DNA from: Pseudomonas sp. GD04019
GTDB taxonomy: Bacteria; Pseudomonadota; Gammaproteobacteria; Pseudomonadales; Pseudomonadaceae
NCBI RefSeq assembly: GCF_029837695.1
Contig: NZ_JAOEEA010000002.1
Span: 248,001 to 312,000 of the forward strand
Direction: 5' to 3'
DNA length: 64,000 nucleotides
Part shown: positions 1 to 8,917 of the stretch, piece by piece
How positions within the stretch are numbered: the first letter of the stretch is position 1
How the letters are laid out: each line of letters opens with the position of its first letter
Notes under the pieces: generated by a model
Databases searched by the model: none
Told to the model about the DNA's origin: nothing
Seen by the model: only the letters and a program-made list of their open reading frames with translations
Program-made: the position numbers and the translations under genes

Positions 1-753
1 CCGGTGGGTCCCGAGAGCCGCTACCAGCTCACCCCGCAGCTGATCGAGCGGCACTGGGACGGTGACAGCGTCGGCGCTCTGGTCGCGTCGCCGGCCAACC
101 CGACCGGCACCCTGTTGCACAAGGATGAGCTGGCGGCACTGGCGAGCACGCTCAAGCAGCGCGGCGGGCATCTGGTGGTGGACGAGATCTACCACGGCCT
201 GACCTACGGCTGTGAGGCTGCCAGTGTGCTGGAAGTGGACGACGATGCCTTCGTTCTCAACAGCTTCTCCAAATACTTCGGCATGACCGGCTGGCGCCTG
301 GGCTGGCTGGTGGCGCCACAGCACGCGGTGCAGGAGCTGGAGAAACTGGCGCAGAACCTCTACATCAGCGCGCCCTCCATGGCCCAGCATGCCGCCCTGG
401 CCTGCTTCGAGCCGGCGACGATGGAGATCTTCGAGGAGCGTCGCCACGAGTTCCAGCGCCGCCGCGACTACCTGTTGCCGGCGTTGCGCGAGCTGGGCTT
501 CCGCATCGCCGTGGAGCCGGAAGGTGCCTTCTATTTATATGCGGATATTTCAAGCTTCGGCGGCGACGCTTTCGCCTTCTGCCGGCACTTCATCGAGACC
601 GAGCATGTGGCCTTCACCCCAGGCCTGGACTTCGGTCGCCACCTGGCCGGCCACCACGTGCGCTTCGCCTACACGCAGAACGTCGAGCGACTGGAGCAGG
701 CGGTGGAGCGCATCGCCCGCGGCCTGAAGACCTGGAACCCCGATGCGCTTTGA
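1..753 (+). CDS. PLP-dependent aminotransferase, class I/II (5' end cut by window)
   Basis: The reading frame is open from the first base, so the N-terminus lies outside the window; 250 residues are visible. The PLP-lysine motif is clear in [15 protein letters not shown], and ASPANPTG and DEIYHGL are typical fold-type I aminotransferase segments. The amino-acid substrate cannot be read from the sequence. The stop overlaps the start of sfsA by 11 bases, so the two genes are translationally coupled. I am sure of the family, not of the specificity. Confidence 0.9.
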   Translation, partial: PVGPESRYQLTPQLIERHWDGDSVGALVASPANPTGTLLHKDELAALASTLKQRGGHLVVDEIYHGLTYGCEAASVLEVDDDAFVLNSFSKYFGMTGWRLGWLVAPQHAVQELEKLAQNLYISAPSMAQHAALACFEPATMEIFEERRHEFQRRRDYLLPALRELGFRIAVEPEGAFYLYADISSFGGDAFAFCRHFIETEHVAFTPGLDFGRHLAGHHVRFAYTQNVERLEQAVERIARGLKTWNPDAL

Positions 754-1450
754 TCCGCCGCTGGAAGAGGGGCGCTTGCTGCGTCGCTACAAACGCTTTC
801 TCGCCGATATCGAGACCAGCAGTGGCGAGACGCTGACCATCCACTGCCCCAACACCGGTTCCATGCTCAACTGCATGAGCGAGGGCTGCCGCGTCTGGTT
901 CAGCCGCTCCAACGACCCCAAGCGCAAGCTGCCGGGCACCTGGGAACTGGGCGAGACGCCGCACGGCCGGCTGGCCTGCCTCAACACCGGCCGCGCCAAT
1001 GCGCTGGTGGAGGAGGCGTTGCGCGCCGGCATCATCACCGAGCTGGCCGGCTTCACCGGCCTCAAGCGCGAAGTGGCTTATGGCAGCGAAGGCAGCCGCG
1101 CCGACTTCCGCCTGGACTACTTTTCGGGCTCGCTGTTTCTCGAGGTGAAGAGCGTCACCCTGGGCTTCGCCGACTCCAGCGTCGCCGCTTTCCCCGATGC
1201 GGTGACCGAGCGCGGCGCCAAGCACCTGCGCGAGCTGGCCGCGCTGGCCAGGCAAGGTGTGCGGGCGGTACTGCTGTACTGCGTGAACCTGTCCGGCATC
1301 GACGCGGTGCGCGCCGCCGAGGAGATCGACCCGGCCTATGCGACGGGGCTGCGTGAGGCGCGTGCGGCGGGTGTGGAGGTGCTGGCCTATGGCGCTTCGG
1401 TAGACACCGAGGAAGTGCGCCTGCTGCGTCGGCTGGAGGTGCTGCAGTAA
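743..1450 (+). CDS. sfsA: Sugar fermentation stimulation protein homologue SfsA
   Basis: A 235-residue protein of the usual SfsA length. It begins [20 protein letters not shown] and contains [15 protein letters not shown]-type nuclease-like residues in [20 protein letters not shown], and the FPDAVTERG segment, all characteristic of the family. SfsA proteins bind DNA and have a restriction-nuclease-like core; the cellular role is poorly known (originally maltose-related regulation in E. coli). It overlaps the aminotransferase gene by 11 bases. The ATG at 743 is the only start that leaves the conserved N-terminus complete. Confidence 0.93.
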   Translation: MRFDPPLEEGRLLRRYKRFLADIETSSGETLTIHCPNTGSMLNCMSEGCRVWFSRSNDPKRKLPGTWELGETPHGRLACLNTGRANALVEEALRAGIITELAGFTGLKREVAYGSEGSRADFRLDYFSGSLFLEVKSVTLGFADSSVAAFPDAVTERGAKHLRELAALARQGVRAVLLYCVNLSGIDAVRAAEEIDPAYATGLREARAAGVEVLAYGASVDTEEVRLLRRLEVLQ

Positions 1451-1457
1451 GGGGCGG

Positions 1458-1775
1458 CTATAGCTCGATGCAGATCGACTCGGCATCTTCGCGGCAATCG
1501 ACCTTGCGTAGCGATTGCCCGGCGCAGGGGCCGATCACGCACTCGCCATTCTCGATCAGAAACAGCGCGCCATGGTGGGCGCACTGGATCATGCTGCCGC
1601 TGGCATCGAGGAAGTCGTCCGCGCGCCATTCCAGCGTCAGGTCGCGATGGGGGCAGTTGTTCAGGTAGACATGGGCTTTGCCGTCGCGGCGTACCGCCAG
1701 CAGCTTGCGCCCTGCAACGAAAAAGCCCCGGCTCTGGCCTTCGACCAGCTCACCCGGGGCGCACAGATGAATCAT
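1458..1775 (-). CDS. Small Rieske [2Fe-2S] protein
   Basis: A 105-residue single-domain Rieske protein. The two ligand pairs are visible as CPHR (Cys-x-His) and CAHHG (Cys-x-x-His) about 18 residues apart. Soluble one-domain Rieske proteins of this kind usually act as ferredoxin-like electron carriers; the partner is unknown. The frame is open 12 codons further upstream, but the ATG at 1775 has a GGAGA ribosome site at 1781-1785 and begins MIHLCAPGEL, so I take it as the start. It is convergent with sfsA, with a gap of only 7 bases between the stops. Confidence 0.85.
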   Translation of the reverse strand: MIHLCAPGELVEGQSRGFFVAGRKLLAVRRDGKAHVYLNNCPHRDLTLEWRADDFLDASGSMIQCAHHGALFLIENGECVIGPCAGQSLRKVDCREDAESICIEL

Positions 1776-1869
1776 GGGAATCTCCACGCCGAGGCGGGGA
1801 TTATCCCGCACGGGCGTGGCGATGGGGTAGGGCGCGCGTCCTTGCGCGAAGTGGGTCGAGTTTTCCGGA

Positions 1870-4083
1870 TCAGATTTCCCAGATCAGGTTGACCGCCGCA
1901 TGGCGGCCCGGCTGGGTGTAGCGACCGATACTCGGGCTGTTTTCGGTAATGCTGCGTACGTCACCCCACTGGGTGTATTCCTTGTCGCCCAGGTTGAACA
2001 GGCCGGCGTTGACCGAGACCTCTTCGGTGACCTGCCAGTAGCCGGTCAGGTCGAGCGTGCCGTAGCCGGCTGGTTCGTACTGGTTGGCGATCTGGGTTTC
2101 ATCCACGCGCTCCTTGGCTGCGACCAGGGTCCAGGCCAGTTCACCACCGAACTGTCCGCTCGGTGCGTCGTAGCCCAGGCCGAACACAGCCTTCAGCGGG
2201 TCGACGCTGTTGATCGGCTGGCCGCTCTCTTCATCCTTGCCGCGGGCATAGGCGATGGCGCCACGCAGGCGGGTGCCATCCGGCAGGCCGACGCTGTTGA
2301 GGAACAGCTCGCCCTTGGCTTCCGCGCCGCGGATGGTGACGCGATCCAGGTTCTGGTACTGGAAGGTCATGCGGCCGTTGCCGGTCGGGTCGTTGGCCAG
2401 GGTGACCTGCTCGATGAAGTCGTCGTACTGGTTGTAGAACAGTGCCAGGCCGAAGCTGCCTATGTCGTACTTGCCGCGCAGACCGAGCTCGTAACTGTCG
2501 CTGGTCTCCGCCTTGAGGTTGGGGTTGGCGATGGTCTGGTAGCCGCGAGCGAAGTTAACGAACTCGCCGAAGATGTCCACGGCGTTAGGCGCGCGGAAGC
2601 CAGCGGCGTATTGGCCATACACGCTGTGAGCGTCGTCGAGCTGGTAGGTGGCGCCGAATTTCGGCGAGATGGCGTCGTCCTTGTAGTCCGACGGATCTTG
2701 GTCGATCGGCTTGCTGTTCAGGTACTCCTGGGTGACGTCGGGCTTCATCTCGTAGTGGTCGTAGCGCAGGCCCGGCAGCAGGGTCCAGCGACCGATCTGG
2801 ATGCTGTCCTGAGCGAACAGGGCGTACTCGGTGGATGTCGGATCCGGGAAGTCGCTCAGCGGGAAGGTCTCATCGCCCGGAACGGCTGGAACCGGCAGGC
2901 CGGTGGTGACGAACACATCGCGGCCGCGACGCAGGTCGCTGCTTTCCACGCGTTTGACGTCGATGCCATAGATCAGCTTGTGTTGCGCTGCGCCGGTGGC
3001 GAAGGCCTTGTCCAGTTTGGTGTTGAAGGCCCAGAGTTCTTCCTGGTACTTGGAGTCGCGGGTGCGGTCGCGATAGCGGCCACCGCTGAAGCGGGTCTGG
3101 TAGGTCTCCTGGCGAATCTGGCTATCCTGATGGCTGAGTTGCCATTCGGCGCTGTCGGCAATGGCGCTGCCGAGTTCAAAGCGGTGCTGCAGACTAATGC
3201 GCTCGCGGTCGGTGCTATCGACGGCATCCGAGGTGCGCACGGTCGCGGTGTTGCTGTACTCGCTGAGCACCTTGGTGTCGGCATCGTCTTCGTAGCGGTC
3301 GTAGGTCAGTTGCAGGCGATCGCTGTCGTTGTAGTTCCAGCCGAGCTTGGCCAGCAGGTTGTCGGCGCGGTAGTCCTGCGGGTTGGCCTCCTCACGCGCA
3401 CTGCCGATGCCGCCACGGCCGCCATGGGTGTCGAGGGCCTGGCCATCGCGGCGGCCGAGGTGCAGCAGGCCGTCGAACTGGCCTTGGCGCGCGGCGAGAG
3501 TGGCACTGCGCATCCAGCTGTCGTCAGCACCGTCATAGCCGGTCTTAAGGCGCGCATAGGTGTCGTCGCCTTCATCCAGATAGTCGTCGGCGTCCTTGGT
3601 CAGGAAGCTTACGGCGCCACCGATGGCGTCGCTGCCATACAGCGAGCTGGCCGGGCCGCGAATGATCTCTACCTGCTTCAGGGTATCCGGATCGACATAG
3701 TTGCGGCGCGCGTCGAGGAACGGACCGAAGGTGAAGGCGTCGGGGGTCGGCACGCCGTCCACCTGGGTCAGTACACGGTTGCCGCCGATGCCGCGAATGG
3801 TAAAGCCGGCCAGGCCGAAGCGGGTGCCGGTGCCACTGACCGAGACGCCGGGCTCATAGCGCACCAGGTCTTTGATGTTCTTCACGTTCTTCTGGTCGAT
3901 ATCGCGCTCGGTCTGTACCGAGACGGTGTTCGGTACCTGGCCAATGGTTTGCTCGCTACGGGTCGCGGTCACCGTGACGGTGTCGAACTGGGTCGGATTT
4001 TTTTCCGCAGCCAGTGCAAGAGACGGAGACAGCAGGACGAGCGCCAGCCAGTGGCGGCGAGCGAAGGGTGGACGCAGTGACAT
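1870..4083 (-). CDS. phuR: TonB-dependent outer-membrane haem receptor PhuR
   Basis: A 737-residue outer-membrane receptor importing haem using TonB energy. It has a signal peptide ending near ALALAAE, a TonB box (DTVTVTATRS) just after it, a plug domain (about residues 35-165, with VEIIRGPASSLYGSDAIGG) and a beta-barrel. The haem-receptor FRAP motif is near residue 497 and NPNL near 522; the segment between them has a Tyr (GYQT) and no His, consistent with the Tyr ligand reported for PhuR. GGGAG lies 7 bases before the ATG. It is divergent from tonB-phuSTUV and shares a Fur-like site. The protein ends in IWEI rather than the usual terminal Phe or Trp. Confidence 0.9.
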   Translation of the reverse strand: MSLRPPFARRHWLALVLLSPSLALAAEKNPTQFDTVTVTATRSEQTIGQVPNTVSVQTERDIDQKNVKNIKDLVRYEPGVSVSGTGTRFGLAGFTIRGIGGNRVLTQVDGVPTPDAFTFGPFLDARRNYVDPDTLKQVEIIRGPASSLYGSDAIGGAVSFLTKDADDYLDEGDDTYARLKTGYDGADDSWMRSATLAARQGQFDGLLHLGRRDGQALDTHGGRGGIGSAREEANPQDYRADNLLAKLGWNYNDSDRLQLTYDRYEDDADTKVLSEYSNTATVRTSDAVDSTDRERISLQHRFELGSAIADSAEWQLSHQDSQIRQETYQTRFSGGRYRDRTRDSKYQEELWAFNTKLDKAFATGAAQHKLIYGIDVKRVESSDLRRGRDVFVTTGLPVPAVPGDETFPLSDFPDPTSTEYALFAQDSIQIGRWTLLPGLRYDHYEMKPDVTQEYLNSKPIDQDPSDYKDDAISPKFGATYQLDDAHSVYGQYAAGFRAPNAVDIFGEFVNFARGYQTIANPNLKAETSDSYELGLRGKYDIGSFGLALFYNQYDDFIEQVTLANDPTGNGRMTFQYQNLDRVTIRGAEAKGELFLNSVGLPDGTRLRGAIAYARGKDEESGQPINSVDPLKAVFGLGYDAPSGQFGGELAWTLVAAKERVDETQIANQYEPAGYGTLDLTGYWQVTEEVSVNAGLFNLGDKEYTQWGDVRSITENSPSIGRYTQPGRHAAVNLIWEI

Positions 4084-4243
4084 GGATTACTCCCTGGTGT
4101 TATGGGCGTTCCAGAGGCTGACGTGCACGTCTTTTTCACGACTTGATGATCGAGAGGGCATCCCGCCCTGCGTGCTGAGTTATCGGCTTGTTCCTGCGCG
4201 AATGAGGTGTCAGTTCTTGAGCGCTGGTTGGCATCGGGGCGAG

Positions 4244-4272
4244 ACCATAATCAGATTGACTTTTAAATGCAA
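4244..4272 (-). promoter_or_regulatory. Candidate sigma-70 promoter of phuR
   Basis: On the minus strand TTGCAT (complement of 4267-4272) and TATGGT (complement of 4244-4249) are separated by 17 bases. The -35 hexamer lies inside the Fur-like site, as expected for iron repression. Predicted by eye only. Confidence 0.45.
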
Positions 4273-4281
4273 ACAATTATC
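4266..4281. promoter_or_regulatory. Fur box-like operator between phuR and tonB-phuSTUV
   Basis: AATGCAAACAATTATC matches 12 of 16 positions of the corresponding part of the Fur consensus (AATGATAATCATTATC). It lies in the AT-rich stretch 33 bases before the tonB start and overlaps the proposed phuR -35, so one site could repress both directions. The rest of the intergenic region (4084-4314) shows no second clear Fur site. Confidence 0.65.
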
Positions 4282-4314
4282 AAATATATTCGTATTTAGA
4301 TATTTGGCTCGCAC

Positions 4315-5034
4315 ATGTCGCGTTACGCTCTCTACTTCATGCTCTCGCTGGGTTTGCATGCCGGCGTGGGCTGGCTATTGCGCGACGTGCCTGTAGCGGC
4401 TGGTAGCAAGGTGGTTAGCGAAGCCCCGGTGACCATTCAGTTGGTTGAGCTAGTACCGCTGGAGCAGATAGAGAGGCATGGCTCCGTGGCGCAGCCAGTC
4501 GTCGAAGCGCGTCGAGAGCCCCCGGCAAAGGCAGCGCCGCAAGACGTCGAGCCAAAGGCTCCTGTGGTCAGCCAGACAGCGCGTCTTGCGGCAAAACCGG
4601 TCGCGCGCCCGGCGCCATCCGAGACTGTCGCGGCCAAGGGGCCAGCAACGCCTGCGCCCGTAACGCCGCGCAACGAGCCCAGCCGGCCTGTCGAGTCCGT
4701 TCGACAGGTGTCACGCCCCTCGGCCGTTCCCGCACCCAAGCGCGAAGTGTTTCGCCACGAGCCTGCGTTCCTTTCGCCGCCGCGGCCGCCGGTGTATCCG
4801 GCTCAGGCCAAGCGGCGCAATCAGCAGGGCGTAGTGCTGGTCGAAGTGCGCCTGGATGAATACGGAAAGCTGGTTGAGCTCAAGCTGCTGCGCTCTTCCG
4901 GTGTGGAAAGCCTTGACCGCTCCGCCATGAAGGCGGTCGCGGCCTGGCGTTTCCGAGCGGAGGTCGAGAACGGTCAGCCCGTTCCGAGCCGCGTTCACAT
5001 ACCTATCGAATTCGCCCTCACGGCGAGCCGTTGA
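4315..5034 (+). CDS. tonB: TonB energy transducer linked to haem uptake
   Basis: A 239-residue TonB. The N-terminal anchor (about residues 5-22) carries the SxxxH motif as SLGLH, which contacts ExbB/ExbD. A long Pro/Ala/Lys-rich periplasmic linker (about 45-150) follows, then a C-terminal TonB domain with YPAQAKRRNQQGVVLVEVRL and a conserved ending (VHIPIEFAL). It lies 18 bases before phuS, so it is probably the first gene of the haem operon and serves PhuR. No exbB/exbD is nearby. No good Shine-Dalgarno sequence precedes the ATG at 4315; an in-frame ATG at 4339 would cut the membrane anchor. Confidence 0.9.
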   Translation: MSRYALYFMLSLGLHAGVGWLLRDVPVAAGSKVVSEAPVTIQLVELVPLEQIERHGSVAQPVVEARREPPAKAAPQDVEPKAPVVSQTARLAAKPVARPAPSETVAAKGPATPAPVTPRNEPSRPVESVRQVSRPSAVPAPKREVFRHEPAFLSPPRPPVYPAQAKRRNQQGVVLVEVRLDEYGKLVELKLLRSSGVESLDRSAMKAVAAWRFRAEVENGQPVPSRVHIPIEFALTASR

Positions 5035-5052
5035 TCCTGAAGGAGAAGAAAA

Positions 5053-6123
5053 ATGACTGCCCACATTCAACCTATCGCTGCTGCCAGCGACCTTTATCAG
5101 TCCTGGCAGAGCCTGCGTGCCGAGCAATCCGGCCTGCGTGCCCGCGATGCCGCTGCCAAGCTCGGTGTCAGCGAGGCCGAGCTGACTGCCAGCCGCCTGG
5201 GGGGGGATGCCGTGCGCCTGCGCACCGAGTGGGCCGAGCTGCTGCCGGCGCTGGGCGAGTTGGGCTACATCATGGCGCTGACCCGCAACGAGCATTGCGT
5301 GCACGAGCGCAAGGGCTACTACCGCGAGGTGTCGGTGATGGCCAATGGCGCCATGGGCCTGGTGGTCTCTCCCGATATCGACCTGCGCCTGTTCATGACC
5401 CAGTGGGCCAGCGTGTTCGCCGTCGCCGAAGACACCGAGCGCGGCGTGCAGCGCAGCATCCAGATCTTCGATCGCCAGGGCACCGCCGTGCACAAGGTCT
5501 ACCTCACCGCCCAGAGCGAGGAGGCGGCCTGGGCGCCGCTGGTCGAGCGCTTCCGCGCCGCCGAGCAGAGCGCCGAGCTGGACCTGCAGCCGCTGGCCGA
5601 ACGCAAGGCGCCGCGTGCCGATGCCGAGGTGGATGCCACCGCCCTGCGCGCCGACTGGGCCGAGCTGAAGGACACCCACCACTTCTTCGCCATGCTCAAG
5701 CGCCACGACGTGGCCCGTACCCAGGCCCTGCGTCTGGCCGGCCGCGAGTGGGCCGAGCCGCTGGCCACCGCCGAGCTGCCCAAGTTGCTGGAGGAAGCCG
5801 GTGCCCGTGAGGTGCCGATCATGGTCTTCGTCGGCAACCAGCACTGTATCCAGATCCACTCCGGCCCGGTGAAGAACCTGCGCTGGATGGGCGACTGGTT
5901 CAACGTGCTCGACCCCGAGTTCAACCTGCACCTGAAGACCCCGGGCGTGGTCGAGCTGTGGCGCGTACGCAAGCCCAGCAGCGACGGCATCATCACCAGC
6001 TATGAGGCCTTCGACGCCGACGGCGAACTGGTGGTGCAGCTGTTCGGCGCGCGCAAGCCGGGCGTGCCGGAGCTGGTCGAGTGGCGCGACCTGGCCGAAT
6101 CCATTGCCGCCCTGGAGGCTTGA
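5053..6123 (+). CDS. phuS: Cytoplasmic haem-trafficking protein PhuS (HmuS/ChuX-like)
   Basis: A 356-residue protein of the HmuS/HemS family, made of two repeats of a ChuX-like fold (roughly residues 20-175 and 190-345); the repeat is visible as RNEHCVHERKGYY versus GNQHCIQIHSGPV. In Pseudomonas, PhuS carries haem imported through PhuTUV to haem oxygenase. The KDTHHFFAMLKRH segment near residue 205 holds candidate haem-ligating histidines. AGGAG is well placed before the ATG. The stop is followed one base later by the phuT ATG. Confidence 0.92.
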   Translation: MTAHIQPIAAASDLYQSWQSLRAEQSGLRARDAAAKLGVSEAELTASRLGGDAVRLRTEWAELLPALGELGYIMALTRNEHCVHERKGYYREVSVMANGAMGLVVSPDIDLRLFMTQWASVFAVAEDTERGVQRSIQIFDRQGTAVHKVYLTAQSEEAAWAPLVERFRAAEQSAELDLQPLAERKAPRADAEVDATALRADWAELKDTHHFFAMLKRHDVARTQALRLAGREWAEPLATAELPKLLEEAGAREVPIMVFVGNQHCIQIHSGPVKNLRWMGDWFNVLDPEFNLHLKTPGVVELWRVRKPSSDGIITSYEAFDADGELVVQLFGARKPGVPELVEWRDLAESIAALEA

Positions 6124-6124
6124 G

Positions 6125-7012
6125 ATGCGCCTGTCCAAGATTCTCCTGCTGTGCGGCAGCCTGCTGTTCAGCCATGCCGCCGCGGCGGCCGATCTGCCGC
6201 AGCGCTGGGTCAGCTCCGGCGGTTCGCTGAGCGAGTGGGTAGTGCGTCTGGGTGGTGAAGGCAAGCTGGTCGGCGTCGACACCACCAGCCTGCACCCGCA
6301 GACCCTGCGCAAGCTGCCGAGCATCGGCTATCAGCGCGCGCTGTCCGCCGAGGGCGTGCTGTCGCTGCGCCCGGACATCCTGATCGGCAGCGAGGAGATG
6401 GGCCCGCCGCCGGTCATCACGCAGATCAAGGCCGCCGGCATCCGCATCGAGACCCTGCCGGCCAAGCCGGATCTGGAGACCCTGGAGCGCAACGTGCTGC
6501 GCCTCGGCGAGCTGCTCGGTACTCCCGAGCAGGCCCGCGAGCAGATGGCCGCCTACCGCGGCGACCTGCAGCGCCAGGCCGAGTGGGTCGCGCAGGCGCG
6601 CAAGAAACACGAGGCACCGCGCGTGCTGATGCTGCTCGGCCATGCCGGCAGCAACATCATGGCGGCAGGCAAGGACAGCCTGGCGGTGTGGCTGATCGAG
6701 CATGCCGGAGGCGAGAGCCGCACCGAGCACAACGGCTACAAGCCGATCTCCAACGAGGCGCTGCTGGCGATGGACCCGCAGGTGGTGATCTTCGCCGACC
6801 GCAGTCTGCACGGTGACGAGGCGCGCCAGGCGCTGCTGCAGCAGAACCCGGTGCTGCAGCAGACCAGCGCGGCGCGTGACGGGCGCCTGCTGACCCTCGA
6901 CCCGACCCTGCTGGTCGGTGGCCTCGGCCCGCGCTTGCCCGAAGGGCTGGCCGAGTTGTCGGCGGCCTTTTATCCTGCTGAGCAAGCACTGACCGCCGAA
7001 CTCGACCGATGA
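6125..7012 (+). CDS. phuT: Periplasmic haem-binding protein PhuT
   Basis: A 295-residue periplasmic binding protein for the haem ABC importer. A signal peptide (residues 1-22, ending AAAAADL) is followed by a class III binding-protein fold. Tyr69 in PSIGYQRALSAEG is at the place of the axial haem ligand in PhuT/ShuT proteins. Start chosen at 6125, with GGAGG at 6114-6118 and the signal peptide directly after it; the open frame upstream overlaps phuS and is not coding. It overlaps phuU by four bases (ATGA). Confidence 0.92.
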   Translation: MRLSKILLLCGSLLFSHAAAAADLPQRWVSSGGSLSEWVVRLGGEGKLVGVDTTSLHPQTLRKLPSIGYQRALSAEGVLSLRPDILIGSEEMGPPPVITQIKAAGIRIETLPAKPDLETLERNVLRLGELLGTPEQAREQMAAYRGDLQRQAEWVAQARKKHEAPRVLMLLGHAGSNIMAAGKDSLAVWLIEHAGGESRTEHNGYKPISNEALLAMDPQVVIFADRSLHGDEARQALLQQNPVLQQTSAARDGRLLTLDPTLLVGGLGPRLPEGLAELSAAFYPAEQALTAELDR

Positions 7013-8046
7013 ATCCTGTGTTTCGACCCCGCCCATTGCTGTTGGCAATGGGCGTTCTGCTGCTGCTCGCGTTCTGGCTGTCGCTGGCCCTCGGGCCGGT
7101 GAGCCTGCCGCTGGGTGACACCCTGCTGGCCGCCTTGCGCCTCATGGGCCTGCCCATCGATGGCGAAGGGCTGCAGCAGGCCGAGCTGATCCTCGGCCAG
7201 ATTCGCCTACCCCGCAGCCTGCTGGGGCTGTGCGTGGGCATCGTGCTGGCGCTGTCCGGCGTGGCCATGCAGGGCCTGTTCCGCAACCCGCTGGCCGACC
7301 CCGGCCTGGTCGGTGTGGCCGGCGGTGCGGCGCTGGGCGCGGCCATCGCCATCGTCGGCGGCAGCATGGTCGGTGGCCTGCCCCCGGCACTGGCGCCGTA
7401 CCTGCTGTCGATCTGCGCCTTCACCGGCGGCTTGATCGTGACGGCCGTGGTGTACCGTTTCGGCCGTCGCGATGGGCAGACCAATGTCGCCACCATGCTC
7501 CTGGCGGGCGTGGCGATGACCGCCATGTCCGGTGCCGGTGTCGGCCTGTTCACCTACCTGGCCGACGACGCCACCTTGCGCAGCCTGACCTTCTGGAACC
7601 TCGGCAGCCTCAACGGCGCCAGCTATCCGCGCCTGTGGCCGCTGCTGCTGGTGACATTGGGAGTGGCCGTCTGGCTGCCGCGGCGTGCCTCGGCACTCAA
7701 TGCGCTGCTGCTCGGTGAGTCGGAGGCGCGCCACCTGGGCTTCAACGTCGAACGGATCAAGCTGGAGCTGGTGCTGTGCACCGCGCTCGGTGTCGGCGCT
7801 GCGGTGGCGGCGGCCGGGCTGATCGGCTTCATAGGTCTGGTGGTGCCGCACCTGATGCGCCTGCTGGTCGGCCCCGATCACCGCGTGCTGCTGCCGGCCT
7901 CGCTGCTGGCCGGCGCTACGTTGCTGCTGCTGGCCGATCTAGTCGCGCGCCTGGTACTGGCGCCGGCCGAGCTGCCGATCGGCATCGTCACGGCGCTGAT
8001 TGGAGCGCCGTTCTTCCTTTATCTGCTGGTGCGGGGGCGAGCCTGA
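7009..8046 (+). CDS. phuU: Haem ABC importer permease PhuU (FecCD family)
   Basis: A 345-residue polytopic membrane protein of the BtuC/FecCD family. Family segments are [32 protein letters not shown] and the [11 protein letters not shown] coupling region that contacts the ATPase, followed by [19 protein letters not shown]. It should form the homodimeric inner-membrane channel for haem received from PhuT. It overlaps phuT by 4 bases and phuV by 1 base. Confidence 0.92.
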   Translation: MNPVFRPRPLLLAMGVLLLLAFWLSLALGPVSLPLGDTLLAALRLMGLPIDGEGLQQAELILGQIRLPRSLLGLCVGIVLALSGVAMQGLFRNPLADPGLVGVAGGAALGAAIAIVGGSMVGGLPPALAPYLLSICAFTGGLIVTAVVYRFGRRDGQTNVATMLLAGVAMTAMSGAGVGLFTYLADDATLRSLTFWNLGSLNGASYPRLWPLLLVTLGVAVWLPRRASALNALLLGESEARHLGFNVERIKLELVLCTALGVGAAVAAAGLIGFIGLVVPHLMRLLVGPDHRVLLPASLLAGATLLLLADLVARLVLAPAELPIGIVTALIGAPFFLYLLVRGRA

Positions 8047-8813
8047 TGTTGCGCGCGGAGAAATTGGGTGTGCGCCGCGGTGGTGCCACTGTGCTGGAAG
8101 GCGTCGACCTGGCGCTGCAGCCCGGCGAAGTACTCGGCGTGCTCGGCCCCAATGGCGCCGGCAAGAGCACCCTGCTCGGCGCCTTGTGTGGCGAGCTGGA
8201 GGCCGATGTCGGCAGCGTGACACTGGATGAGCGGGCGCTCGGCCAGTGGTCCGGCCAGGAGCGGGCGCGACGCCTGGCCGTACTGCCGCAGAGTTCGACC
8301 CTGAGCTTCGCCTTCACGGTGGCCGACGTGGTTGGCATGGGGCGGCTGCCGCATGACACAGGCCGCGTGCGCGATGCCGAGATCGTCGATGCGGCGCTGC
8401 GCGCGGCGGATGCCGAGCACCTGCGGGAGCGCAGCTACCTGGCGCTGTCCGGTGGCGAGCGTCAGCGCGTGCACCTGGCGCGGGTGCTGGCGCAGCTGTG
8501 GCCGGGCGGGGAAGGGCAGGTGCTGCTGCTCGACGAGCCGACCTCGGCCCTCGATCCGTTGCACCAGCACACCACCCTGCAGGCGGTGCGCGACTTCGCC
8601 GGGCAGGGCGCGGCGGTGCTGGTGATCCTCCACGACCTCAACCTGGCCGCCCGCTACTGCGACCGCATCCTGCTGCTGCAGGACGGCCGCCCGCATGCCT
8701 TCGGCAGCCCCGACGAGGTCATGCAGGCCGAGCCCCTGCGCGCGGTGTTCGGCCTCGACGTACTGATCCAGCGCCACCCGGAGCGCGGCCACCCGTTGAT
8801 CGTGGCGCGCTGA
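8046..8813 (+). CDS. phuV: Haem ABC importer ATPase PhuV
   Basis: A 255-residue ABC ATPase with Walker A (GPNGAGKST), a Q-loop in LPQSSTLSF, the signature [15 protein letters not shown], Walker B ([12 protein letters not shown]) and the switch histidine in [10 protein letters not shown]. It matches the HmuV/PhuV haem-import type. The ATG at 8046 shares its A with the phuU stop; the frame is open upstream inside phuU but that part has no ABC homology. Confidence 0.93.
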   Translation: MLRAEKLGVRRGGATVLEGVDLALQPGEVLGVLGPNGAGKSTLLGALCGELEADVGSVTLDERALGQWSGQERARRLAVLPQSSTLSFAFTVADVVGMGRLPHDTGRVRDAEIVDAALRAADAEHLRERSYLALSGGERQRVHLARVLAQLWPGGEGQVLLLDEPTSALDPLHQHTTLQAVRDFAGQGAAVLVILHDLNLAARYCDRILLLQDGRPHAFGSPDEVMQAEPLRAVFGLDVLIQRHPERGHPLIVAR

Positions 8814-8814
8814 A

Positions 8815-8866
8815 GTAGCCCGGAAGTAATCCAGGATGGTCCGCCCCCGGATTGCATCCGGGCTAC
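8815..8866. repeat. Intergenic inverted-repeat element (GTAGCCCGGA type)
   Basis: GTAGCCCGGA (8815-8824) is repeated inverted as TCCGGGCTAC (8857-8866), a perfect 10-base arm pair with a 32-base centre that itself contains CCCGGATTGCATCCGGG. It sits between phuV and phuW. I recall short palindromes with this core as common intergenic repeats in some pseudomonads; this is from memory. There is no U-tract, so it is not a standard terminator. Confidence 0.7.
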
Positions 8867-8917
8867 GACCGATGCCTCTCTCTGATGAGGGAGGAACCGA
8901 ACCAATAAGGAATCACC

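Noticed and set aside
1900..4080. 726-codon open frame opposite phuR
   Set aside because: GC-rich codon bias leaves the antisense frame open; the translation is low-complexity Val/Ala/Gly and phuR is a clear family member.
4737..5030. Missing exbB/exbD as evidence of a broken TonB system
   Set aside because: ExbBD are often encoded elsewhere; absence in one window proves nothing.
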